Part shown: piece after piece, positions 1 through 5,547 of the stretch
Layout: each line of letters starts with the position of its first letter
Position numbering within the stretch: position 1 is the stretch's first letter
Assembly: GCA_036388635.1 (NCBI GenBank)
Contig: DASVRL010000279.1
Location: 1-9,725 of the forward strand
Origin: JALZHR01 sp036388635
GTDB lineage: Bacteria > Acidobacteriota > Blastocatellia > Pyrinomonadales > Pyrinomonadaceae
DNA length: 9,725 nucleotides
Reading direction: 5' to 3'
Program-made: the position numbers and the translations under genes
The notes under the pieces: model-generated
What the model was told of the DNA's origin: nothing
Databases searched by the model: none
Seen by the model: the letters and a program-made list of their open reading frames with translations, nothing else

Positions 1-663
1 AGCTGGCGGCTCGACGTCCATCTTTTGTGGAAACTCATCAAGCTTTCCTCGACCGCCGTGCTGCAATTTCTGATTGCGACGGCGAGCTGGAGCGCGCTTG
101 TAAGAGTCGTCGCCGGATTCGGCAGCGAAGCGATTGCCGGATACGTCATCGCTTTGCGCGTCGTGATGTTCGCTCTTTTGCCGTCGGTCGGTTTGAGCAA
201 CGCGGCGGCGACGCTCGTCGGACAAAACTTAGGCGCGGGAAAACCGGAAAGGGCTGAAAAATCGGTCTGGAAAGCGGCTTACATCAATGCCGCCTTTCTC
301 GGCGCGGTCGGCGTGCTTTTCCTGATATTTTCAAACGCTCTGGTCGGATTTTTCACGCCTGACCCGAAGATTTTAGCTTACGGCACGGACGCTTTGCAGA
401 TTATCGCTTACGGTTTTGTGTTCTATGCTTTCGGGATGGTTCTGGAATCGGCGTTTAACGGCGCGGGCGACACCTGGACGCCGACTTACCTGAATCTTTT
501 CGTCTTCTGGATATTCGAGATTCCGCTCGCCTACGCTCTGGCATATTATTTCGGCTTCGGCGCCTCGGGCGTGTTTTGGGCAATTACGATTGCGTTTTCG
601 CTTCTGGCAATCGTTTCCGCGATTCTTTTCAACCGCGGAAAATGGAAACTGAAAACAGTTTAA
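1..663 (+). CDS. MATE-family efflux transporter, C-terminal half (5' end outside window)
   Basis: The reading frame is open from the first base (S-W-R-L-D-V-H-L before the first possible TTG start at 25), so the gene begins to the left of the window. The visible 220 residues are about half of a usual MATE protein of roughly 450 residues and contain some five to six hydrophobic segments. Recognisable family features are VGQNLGAGKPERAEKS, followed by a helix start, and the later GAGDTWTPT segment. Both are typical of the second six-helix bundle of MATE antiporters. Members sit in the cytoplasmic membrane and expel cationic drugs or metabolites in exchange for Na+ or H+; the substrate cannot be told here. 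The last codons (GKWKLKTV, from about 637) lie in DNA with a 7-base rhythm (ggaaaat, ggaaact, gaaaaca) that leads straight into the hairpin repeat after the stop. The extreme C-terminus may therefore be repeat-derived. Confidence 0.9.
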   Translation, partial: SWRLDVHLLWKLIKLSSTAVLQFLIATASWSALVRVVAGFGSEAIAGYVIALRVVMFALLPSVGLSNAAATLVGQNLGAGKPERAEKSVWKAAYINAAFLGAVGVLFLIFSNALVGFFTPDPKILAYGTDALQIIAYGFVFYAFGMVLESAFNGAGDTWTPTYLNLFVFWIFEIPLAYALAYYFGFGASGVFWAITIAFSLLAIVSAILFNRGKWKLKTV

Positions 664-668
664 CCGTC

Positions 669-714
669 AACGGAAAACGGAAAACAGAATTCATTTTCCG
701 TTTTCCGTTTTCCG
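669..714. terminator. Hairpin built from 7-nt repeats between convergent genes
   Basis: A perfect 16-bp inverted repeat pairs 669-684 (two copies of cggaaaa preceded by aa) with 694-709 (ttttccg units), around a 9-base loop at 685-693. A third ttttccg unit follows at 708-714, then a short T run. It lies between the stop of the MATE gene (663) and the stop of the minus-strand membrane protein gene (731). On position and structure it can serve as a bidirectional Rho-independent terminator. The arms are composed of tandem heptamers rather than a GC-rich stem, so its origin is probably a short-repeat element. Confidence 0.6.
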
Positions 715-730
715 TTTTATCCATTCTTAT

Positions 731-1084
731 TCAAGCGCCGGCAGCAGCCGCTTTTAGGTTCATTAATTTCCGCGCGATCATTTTCGCCGCCCAGCCGATA
801 AAAAGCCATTGCGCCGCGACGAAAAACAGCAGGAAAATAAAGGTCGCCCGCCGCGTCGCGAGCCAGTCCATCGGCTCGAAAAGAAAACGTATCAATTGGT
901 ACGGAATAATGGAAAGAACTATCGCCGGAGCATTCTGGCTCAACATTATCTTATCGAAATTACTCAGCGAAATATGTCCTCTGAGAAAATCGCCCGACAC
1001 GAAATAACAAAGATTGAGCGTCGCTAAAACGATTCAGAAACGATTCATCAATAAACTTTTCGCAAAATTCATAAGTTTTTCCAT
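731..1084 (-). pseudogene. Small membrane protein gene interrupted by an in-frame TGA at codon 17
   Basis: Read on the minus strand from the ATG at 1084, the frame gives MEKLMNFAKSLLMNRF, then TGA (1034-1036). It then continues in the same frame without further stops to a TGA at 731-733, for 117 codons in all. The ATG has a good Shine-Dalgarno (GGCGAGG, 8 bases upstream). The protein after the TGA is strongly membrane-like: IVLATLNLCYFVSG just after the stop would complete a first helix, and ATFIFLLFFVAAQW with its following residues forms a clear last helix ending in basic residues. Both sides of the TGA thus look like parts of one protein. An 11-base near-perfect tandem duplication (1026-1036 and 1037-1047) surrounds the TGA. 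A shortened 89-residue product from GTG at 1000 is possible but has no visible ribosome binding site. I do not recognise the family. The gene may be a nonsense pseudogene, or the TGA may be a sequencing error. Confidence 0.6.
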
Positions 1085-1092
1085 TTTCTTTA

Positions 1093-1099
1093 CCTCGCC
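1093..1099 (-). promoter_or_regulatory. Shine-Dalgarno of the interrupted membrane protein gene
   Basis: GGCGAGG on the minus strand, 8 bases before the ATG at 1084. It is one of the better ribosome binding sites in the window. It is the main reason to place the original start upstream of the in-frame TGA rather than at the internal GTG at 1000. Confidence 0.55.
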
Positions 1100-1131
1100 T
1101 GACAGATTTGTTATTTTTTACACATCGGTTG

Positions 1132-1821
1132 ATGAAATTTGTTGCAGAAAAAATGTCACTCGTAATCAATTTTCCCAATCCGCGATTTAGCGAAGACATC
1201 GAAGGCGTGATTTGCGTCAGCGAAACGGAATATCTCAATCCCGAAAATCTGCTTTACGCTTACCGGCAGGGAATTTTTCCGTGGATGGTCGAAGATTACC
1301 CGTATGTGCCGTGGTTTTGCCCGCCGGCGCGCGCGATTCTGGAGTTTGCAGAGCTTCACGTTCCGCGCAGCCTGCGCAAAGCGCGCGAGAAATCCGGCTT
1401 TACCTTCACGATTGATAAAAATTTTAACGAGATTATCATAAACTGCGCGCGCATCCGCCGGAAAGGTCAATACGGAACCTGGATTACGCAGGAAGTTTTC
1501 GACAGCTACACCGAGCTTCACCGGCGCGGACACGTCCACAGCGTCGAGGTCTGGGACGCTGCCGGAAAGCTGGTCGGCGGTCTTTACGGCGTCGATGCGG
1601 GCGGCGTTTTCTGCGGCGAAAGTATGTTTCACCGTGAGCCGAACGCTTCGAAACTCGCGCTGCTTTATCTGATTGACCATCTCGGTGAGCGCGGCGCGAC
1701 GTGGCTCGACGTGCAGGTGATGACGCCGCATATGAAAATTCTCGGCGCGAAAGAGATTGACCGCGAAGATTTTCTGGATAAACTGGAAAAGTCTCTGGCG
1801 AAAAACCTGAAGATTTTCTGA
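1132..1821 (+). CDS. aat: Leucyl/phenylalanyl-tRNA--protein transferase
   Basis: This cytoplasmic enzyme moves Leu or Phe from charged tRNA to the N-terminus of proteins that begin with Arg or Lys, marking them for ClpS/ClpAP degradation. The 229-residue product has the usual length. It shows the family landmarks in order: YRQGIFPW (44-51), the WFCPP segment (61-65), GTWITQE (115-121) with the following YTELH, HSVEVW (136-141), GGLYGV, FCGESMF (160-166), NASK (171-174) and LDVQV (192-196). These line up with the E. coli protein as I remember it (TWITEDM, FCGESMF, NASKTALL, DCQV). The start is uncertain. I use ATG 1132, while ATG 1153 (222 residues, MSLVINF) is equally possible and neither has a strong ribosome binding site. 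The gene is divergent from the interrupted membrane protein gene, with only 47 bases between them. Confidence 0.95.
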   Translation: MKFVAEKMSLVINFPNPRFSEDIEGVICVSETEYLNPENLLYAYRQGIFPWMVEDYPYVPWFCPPARAILEFAELHVPRSLRKAREKSGFTFTIDKNFNEIIINCARIRRKGQYGTWITQEVFDSYTELHRRGHVHSVEVWDAAGKLVGGLYGVDAGGVFCGESMFHREPNASKLALLYLIDHLGERGATWLDVQVMTPHMKILGAKEIDREDFLDKLEKSLAKNLKIF

Positions 1822-1855
1822 AAACCCGATTGCCGACGAGGAAACGCTCGGGTTT
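1822..1855 (+). terminator. Possible terminator hairpin after aat
   Basis: Immediately after the aat stop codon, aaacccga (1822-1829) pairs perfectly with tcgggttt (1848-1855), leaving an 18-base loop. The stem is 8 bp and is followed by only a weak T run. It is therefore either a modest intrinsic terminator or a structural element at the start of the repeat-rich gap. Confidence 0.35.
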
Positions 1856-1861
1856 GAACCG

Positions 1862-1974
1862 AATCCAATTGCGGACATACACGTTCGCCATTGCGGCTGA
1901 GCCAATCGCCACTGCGTTTCATTCATCCGCAATTGCCATCGAACGGTTCGCCATTGCCGCAATCGCGGAACCGT
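1862..1974. repeat. Degenerate 21-nt (3 x 7) repeat region between aat and the dehydrogenase gene
   Basis: The gap contains related 21-base units starting at 1883, 1904, 1925 and 1946. Each begins with a variant of gttcgccattgc: exact at 1883 and 1946, altered at 1904 (aatcgccactgc) and 1925 (atccgcaattgc). A further attgcgg at 1868-1874 is one base out of phase. Superimposed are a 10-bp inverted repeat (caattgcgga at 1866-1875 with its complement at 1926-1935) and a 7-bp one (acggttc 1943-1949 with gaaccgt 1968-1974). No gene fits this stretch. The forward frame open across it from 1891 is an upstream extension of the dehydrogenase frame and looks like read-through of repeat. Confidence 0.5.
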
Positions 1975-1995
1975 CGCGAATATCTTATTAATTCA

Positions 1996-3045
1996 ATGAA
2001 AAAAAACTTTTTAATCTACGGCGCAAACGGCTACACGGGCGAGCTTATTCTGCGTTACGCGGTCGAGCGCGGGTTAAAGCCGCTGATTGCCGGCAGAAAC
2101 GCGGAAAAAATCCAGGCTCTGGCGCAAAAATTCGAAGTGGATTTTCGTGTTTTTTCGCTGGCGGACACGGCGCGGCTCGATGCGGCTTTGAGCGAAGTCG
2201 ATTTTGTGATTCACTGCGCCGGACCTTTTTCGCTGACCTCGAAACAGATGGTCGAAGCCTGTCTCAGAACCGGAAAACATTACACGGACATTACGGGCGA
2301 AATCGCCGTTTTTGAAGCGCTGGCGCGGCTCGACGCGCAGGCGCAGGCAACCGGAATTATGATTATGCCGGGCGTCGGCTTTGACGTCGTGCCGTCGGAT
2401 TGCTTGGCGCGGCATCTGAAAAACCGTCTGCCGTCGGCGCAGAATCTGACGCTGGCGTTTTACGGAATAGGCAGAATCTCGCACGGCACGCAGGCGACGA
2501 TGACGATGAACGCCGGGCAAGGCGGCGCGATTCGTCAAAACGGCGAAATCACGCGCGTTCCGGCGGCTTGGAAATCGCGCGAAATCGATTTCGGCGAAGT
2601 TAAAAAGACGGGCACGACGATTCCGTGGGGCGACGTTTCGACGGCTTTTTATTCAACCGGAATTCCGAATATCGAAGTTTACACAATCGTGCCCGACGCG
2701 GCGCGCAAAATGATGAAGCTCAGTCGATATCTCGGCTGGCTTTTGACGACAAAATTCGTGCAGAACTACCTGCAAAAACAGATTCCGCCGGGCGGACCCG
2801 ATGACGAAGAGCGCGCGCAGGGCAAAACTCTGCTCTGGGGCGCGGCGAGCGACGCGCAGGGAAATCGCGTCGAATCACGTCTCGTCGCGCCCGAAGGCTA
2901 CACGACGACCGTGCTGACCGCGCTCGAAATCGCACAAAAAATTCTGGACGGAAATTTCTGCGCCGGTTTTCAAACTCCGGCGAAATGCTACGGCGCGGAT
3001 TTGATTCTGGAAATCGAAGGAGTGACAAGAACTGATAACAGCTAA
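1996..3045 (+). CDS. Saccharopine dehydrogenase-like NAD(P)-dependent oxidoreductase
   Basis: The 349-residue protein begins with a Rossmann nucleotide-binding motif: FLIYGANGYTGELI with glycines at 9, 12 and 15. Next come AGRN (32-35), the HCAGPFS segment (73-79), YTDITGE (96-102) and PGVGFDVVPSDCLA (125-138). The C-terminal part holds GYTTTVLTALE and a GFQTPAKCYGADLILEIEGVTR ending. This order is that of the saccharopine-dehydrogenase NADP-binding family also annotated as trans-acting enoyl reductase-like. True lysine-pathway activity is not implied, and the substrate is unknown. ATG 1996 is chosen because the nucleotide-binding fold starts directly there. The frame is open upstream to 1891, but that stretch is repeat sequence with no protein-like character. 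The last codons and the TAA stop (3043-3045) lie in a tandem TAACAGC array, so the final residues after GVTRTD come from repeat DNA. Confidence 0.88.
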   Translation: MKKNFLIYGANGYTGELILRYAVERGLKPLIAGRNAEKIQALAQKFEVDFRVFSLADTARLDAALSEVDFVIHCAGPFSLTSKQMVEACLRTGKHYTDITGEIAVFEALARLDAQAQATGIMIMPGVGFDVVPSDCLARHLKNRLPSAQNLTLAFYGIGRISHGTQATMTMNAGQGGAIRQNGEITRVPAAWKSREIDFGEVKKTGTTIPWGDVSTAFYSTGIPNIEVYTIVPDAARKMMKLSRYLGWLLTTKFVQNYLQKQIPPGGPDDEERAQGKTLLWGAASDAQGNRVESRLVAPEGYTTTVLTALEIAQKILDGNFCAGFQTPAKCYGADLILEIEGVTRTDNS

Positions 3046-3089
3046 CAGCTAACAGCTAACAGCTAACAGCTATTTTCAGTTATCAGTTA
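3030..3089. repeat. TAACAGC heptamer array inside an inverted repeat, holding both convergent stop codons
   Basis: Five exact tandem copies of TAACAGC run from 3036 to 3070. They are flanked by a perfect 10-bp inverted repeat, aactgataac (3030-3039) and gttatcagtt (3079-3088). The right side is itself rhythmic (cagttatcagttat, period 7). The stop of the upstream plus-strand gene (TAA 3043-3045) and that of the minus-strand gene (TAA 3087-3089) both fall in this element. It occupies the whole 41-bp junction between the two convergent genes and could form a transcription-ending stem-loop. The heptamer arrangement resembles the short tandemly repeated sequences known from cyanobacteria. Confidence 0.8.
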
Positions 3090-3524
3090 TTCATTGATGT
3101 TGTCCAGCCCGACAAATTTCCAGCCCGATTTCGTCAGCTCGAACGAGTAAACAATCGGCTCGCCGCCGTCGCCGGTGCGGTCGGTTTTAAAACCGCAGTT
3201 AACTTCGTAGCGCTTTGCCGAAACTTTTTGCAGCGGCGAATTTCGGAAACATTTGGCGGCATCGGCTTCGCCGTTGAAAATGTGATTGTAACGGCGCAGA
3301 AAATCGGCTTTCGTGCGCACGCTTTTTTGAAACGCCGGCATCGAAACGGGAAGCCGCGAAAGACTCGCCGCCGCGTTTTTGTCTTTTTTCGCGACGGCTG
3401 ATTTGAATTTTGCCCAGAAAGCTTTGAATGCCGCGTCTTGGCGGCTGGAAACGGCGACGCCGAAAGCATTTCCGGCAAAACAGCAAACTAAAACGGCAGT
3501 TAAAAAGAATTTAAGTTTTCTCAT
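3087..3524 (-). CDS. Small exported protein, possibly NTF2-like fold
   Basis: The 145-residue product starts with a clear Sec signal peptide: MRKLKFF, then a hydrophobic core to about residue 19 and a likely cut after AFG at about 22. The mature part is basic, with a helical stretch around FKAFWAKFKSAVAKKD and two cysteines (92 and 110) that could form a disulfide. It ends in strand-like segments (KRYEVNCGF, PIVYSFELTKSGWKFVGLDNI). A helix followed by strands ending in GWKF is the pattern of SnoaL/NTF2-like proteins, but no catalytic signature is visible, so the fold is inference and the function unknown. ATG 3524 is supported by GGAAGG 5 bases upstream. The gene is divergent from the PhoX gene with a 75-bp shared upstream region, and convergent with the dehydrogenase gene. 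Its stop codon lies in the repeat element there. Confidence 0.75.
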   Translation of the reverse strand: MRKLKFFLTAVLVCCFAGNAFGVAVSSRQDAAFKAFWAKFKSAVAKKDKNAAASLSRLPVSMPAFQKSVRTKADFLRRYNHIFNGEADAAKCFRNSPLQKVSAKRYEVNCGFKTDRTGDGGEPIVYSFELTKSGWKFVGLDNINE

Positions 3525-3529
3525 ATTTA

Positions 3530-3535
3530 CCTTCC
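3530..3535 (-). promoter_or_regulatory. Shine-Dalgarno for the small exported protein
   Basis: GGAAGG on the minus strand, 5 bases before ATG 3524. It fixes that start directly ahead of the signal peptide. Confidence 0.5.
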
Positions 3536-3538
3536 GAA

Positions 3539-3578
3539 TCGGATAGATTTATAATGCTTTCAGACGCATTTTATCCGA
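3539..3578. promoter_or_regulatory. Divergent promoter region with TATAAT and a flanking inverted repeat
   Basis: The 75-bp region between the exported-protein gene (minus, ATG 3524) and the PhoX gene (plus, ATG 3600) contains a perfect TATAAT at 3550-3555 on the plus strand. The overlapping TTATAA core could also serve the minus strand. A 7-bp inverted repeat, tcggata (3539-3545) and tatccga (3572-3578), brackets it and could be an operator. No good -35 box was found (ttacct at the 17-base distance), so the promoter call is tentative. Confidence 0.35.
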
Positions 3579-3599
3579 CATTTTGCTTTTGCGACATTT

Positions 3600-5006
3600 A
3601 TGAATCGACGAAATTTTTTACGGCAAGTAAGCGCCGCCGGCTCGGCGCTGGCGTTCGGCGGCTTCACGCGTCGCGCCGAGGCTTTAATCGAAACGAAAAA
3701 TTTTTCTTTCCTGCGCGCCGCCGGCTTCGGCGAGCTGGTGCCGACGGCGGCGAAAAATACCGGCGAAACTTTTCTGGCGCTGCCGCGAGGCTTTGAATAC
3801 AACATCATCGGCAAGACCGGAAGCCTGATGGCGGACAACAACAAAACGCCGCGTGCGCACGACGGAATGGCGGCTTTCAAAGTCGGCGGCGAGCTGCGCA
3901 TCGTCCGCAACCACGAGGTTTCGAACGGGCGCGTGCCGAAAGACGGCGCGGCTATCGGCGCCAATCCATACGACGAAACCGTCGCCGGCGGCACGACGAC
4001 GCTCGTAATTAATCCGAAAACGCGCGAGATTACGCGCGATTTTGTCAGCCTGAGCGGAACCTTAATCAACTGCGCGGGCGGCAGAACGCCTTGGGGAAGC
4101 TGGATTTCGTGCGAGGAAACGACGCTCGGGCAAACCGTCCGAACAAATTCCAGAGGCGTGAAAACCGGCGGTTATCCGAAGCCGCACGGCTATTGCTTCG
4201 AGGTTTTCGCCTCGGCAAATTCGAGCCTTACGCCCGTGCCTTTAAAAGCGATGGGGCGTTTTGTTCACGAAGCCGTCGCCGTCGATAAAAAATCCGGCGT
4301 CGTTTATCTGACCGAAGATTATAACCCGTGTGGATTTTATCGTTTTCTGCCGCAGCGCCATCGACGCCTCGCCGCCGGCGGAACGCTGCAAATGTTGAAA
4401 ATCAAGGACAAAGACAATTTCGACACGCGCAGCGGGCAGAAAACGGGAATGAGTTTTGTCGCCAACTGGGTGACGATTGGTAATCCCGACCCGATGGAAG
4501 CAGACGTTGACGAATTGGCGGTTTACAAACAGGGAAGGGCAAAAGGCGGCGCTGTTTTTGCGCGGCTCGAAGGCTGTTACTCCGACCCGAAAGGCAGAAA
4601 AATTTATTTTACTTCGACCAGCGGCGGCAATAACAAAGGCGGGCAAATCTGGCTCTATGAAGCGACCGGCAGAGACGAAGGACGGCTGACTCTGGTTTTT
4701 GAATCGCCGAGCCGCGACATTCTGGATATGCCGGACAATATCTGTCTGCAACCGAAAAGCGAATTGCTTTTCATTTGCGAAGACAGCGATTACATCGGCG
4801 AAGGCGGAACGCCGAACAATTTTATCCGAATCTTGACGCCCGCCGGAAAGATGGCGGATTTCGCCAAAAACATCACGCCGAATTTTATCGCCAGCGAGTT
4901 TGCCGGCACGACTTTTTCCAAAGACGGCAAAATTTTATTCTTCAATCTGCAAGCGATCGGCGCGACGTTCGCCGTCTGGGGCGATTGGGACAAGTTTAGA
5001 AGCTGA
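3600..5006 (+). CDS. PhoX-family (DUF839) protein with Tat signal, putative alkaline phosphatase
   Basis: The 468-residue protein opens with MNRRNFLRQVSAAGSALAFGG. This is a twin-arginine export signal (RRNFL), which implies export of the folded, cofactor-loaded protein to the periplasm or surface. The body matches the PhoX/DUF839 family in order: LPRGFEY (61-67), HDGM (87-90), RNHE (103-106), TPWGSWISCEET (163-174), RFVHEAVAV (220-228), YLTEDY (236-241), GFYRF (245-249), ARLEG (321-325), CEDSD (393-397) and EFAG (433-436). Characterised PhoX enzymes are Ca- and Fe-dependent phosphomonoesterases that release phosphate, and the conserved Cys in SCEE corresponds to an iron ligand there. Many DUF839 proteins are untested, so the substrate is inferred. 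Length fits the shorter branch of the family. The start is set by the Tat motif, although no Shine-Dalgarno is evident. No phosphate-regulon box was identified. Confidence 0.88.
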   Translation: MNRRNFLRQVSAAGSALAFGGFTRRAEALIETKNFSFLRAAGFGELVPTAAKNTGETFLALPRGFEYNIIGKTGSLMADNNKTPRAHDGMAAFKVGGELRIVRNHEVSNGRVPKDGAAIGANPYDETVAGGTTTLVINPKTREITRDFVSLSGTLINCAGGRTPWGSWISCEETTLGQTVRTNSRGVKTGGYPKPHGYCFEVFASANSSLTPVPLKAMGRFVHEAVAVDKKSGVVYLTEDYNPCGFYRFLPQRHRRLAAGGTLQMLKIKDKDNFDTRSGQKTGMSFVANWVTIGNPDPMEADVDELAVYKQGRAKGGAVFARLEGCYSDPKGRKIYFTSTSGGNNKGGQIWLYEATGRDEGRLTLVFESPSRDILDMPDNICLQPKSELLFICEDSDYIGEGGTPNNFIRILTPAGKMADFAKNITPNFIASEFAGTTFSKDGKILFFNLQAIGATFAVWGDWDKFRS

Positions 5007-5020
5007 CGCCGGAATTTAAA

Positions 5021-5078
5021 ATAAAAGATGGGAAATCGAAAGTTTAATATATTAAACTTTCGATTTCCCATCTTTTAT
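5021..5078. terminator. Perfect 58-bp palindrome between convergent genes
   Basis: Bases 5021-5049 are exactly complementary, in reverse, to 5050-5078: two 29-base arms with no spacer and a centre at taata/tatta. The symmetry stops abruptly on both sides (a opposite a at 5020/5079). It lies between the PhoX stop (5006) and the stop of the small alanine-rich gene (5119), where a bidirectional terminator would be expected. The right half ends in tctttta on the plus strand and the left half does the same on the minus strand. The stem is AT-rich and far longer than a usual terminator, so a repeat-element origin is likely. Confidence 0.75.
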
Positions 5079-5118
5079 AAACTTTCACCGCGCCGCTTTC
5101 TCTGCTGGTCGCTAATCT

Positions 5119-5391
5119 TTACCCGGCGGTTTCAAACAAAGCCAAAATCTGTTTGCCTTCGCCCGAGCGCGGGTCGATCGTGCGTATGTGCTTGCGACCC
5201 TGCATTTCCCAAATCGCCGTTACGCTGCCTTCTTTTTCGACCGCGTGATAAGAAATATCTTCAGTGCTTTCCGCGCCCTCGTTGGCTGCTGCCGCTGCAG
5301 CCGCCGTCGCTTCTTTTTCGGCGTCGGTCGGTTCGATGATTTCAACCGCTGCTTCGGCTGCCGCCGCCGTGCTGTTTTCAGGTTCTGCCAT
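5119..5391 (-). CDS. Small alanine/glutamate-rich protein of unknown function
   Basis: A 90-residue product from ATG 5389-5391, preceded by a strong AGAGAGG ribosome binding site 6 bases upstream, which supports it as a real gene. Residues 1-42 are low-complexity Ala/Glu (AAAAEAAVE, EATAAAAAAANEGAE), acidic and probably unstructured or helical. Residues 46-90 look like a compact domain: ISYHAVEKEGSVTAIWEMQGRK, then HIRTIDPRSGEGKQILALFE. There is no signal peptide or membrane segment. I do not recognise a family. The C-terminal part has the alternating pattern of a short beta-sheet unit, but that is inference. It is downstream of xdhC on the same strand with a 156-bp gap, so it probably has its own promoter, and it converges on the PhoX gene across the palindrome. 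Confidence 0.7.
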   Translation of the reverse strand: MAEPENSTAAAAEAAVEIIEPTDAEKEATAAAAAAANEGAESTEDISYHAVEKEGSVTAIWEMQGRKHIRTIDPRSGEGKQILALFETAG

Positions 5392-5397
5392 TTAAAT

Positions 5398-5467
5398 CCT
5401 CTCTTAAATATTATTGTTAAATTATTTTGATTGAACAAATTTTGTCACAGCCGAGAGACTCGTGCAA
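5398..5467 (-). promoter_or_regulatory. Ribosome binding site and possible sigma-70 promoter for the small Ala-rich gene
   Basis: On the minus strand, TTGCAC (5462-5467), a 17-base spacer and CAAAAT (5439-5444) form a plausible but imperfect -35/-10 pair. AAGAGAGG (5398-5405) is the Shine-Dalgarno. Just upstream at 5477-5492 is a small inverted repeat (ttcaaat/atttgaa, 2-base spacer), which might be an operator. The promoter is weakly supported and the ribosome binding site well supported. The remainder of 5392-5547 shows no gene. Confidence 0.35.
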
Positions 5468-5547
5468 GTTTTAAGCTTCAAATTGATTTGAAAAAGTTTA
5501 TTACGCGTCGCTTAATAAATGCCGGTAAGATACATTTTCCCATTATT

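Noticed and set aside
1034..1036. The in-frame TGA in the small membrane protein could encode selenocysteine.
   Set aside because: Directly downstream I see only a short agcg-a-cgct palindrome with a one-base loop, not a SECIS-like stem-loop. A Sec residue inside a transmembrane helix would also be odd.
1156..1962. Long open frame (268 codons) antisense to aat.
   Set aside because: It lies opposite a well-conserved gene, is rich in Arg/Ala, shows no domain, and arises from the coding bias of aat. Its first residues come from the repeat region.
1891..1995. N-terminal extension of the dehydrogenase from the open frame starting at 1891.
   Set aside because: The 35 extra residues are translated from the degenerate 21-nt repeat region. 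The Rossmann motif begins right after ATG 1996, as in the family.
3036..3070. The TAACAGC array as a CRISPR array or attachment site.
   Set aside because: The units are 7 bases long and contiguous with no spacers. There are no cas genes or integrase nearby.
5028..5071. Frames on both strands that give the same peptide, MGNRKFNILNFRFPIF.
   Set aside because: This is simply the perfect palindrome read in both directions. Neither frame has a ribosome binding site or protein-like continuation.
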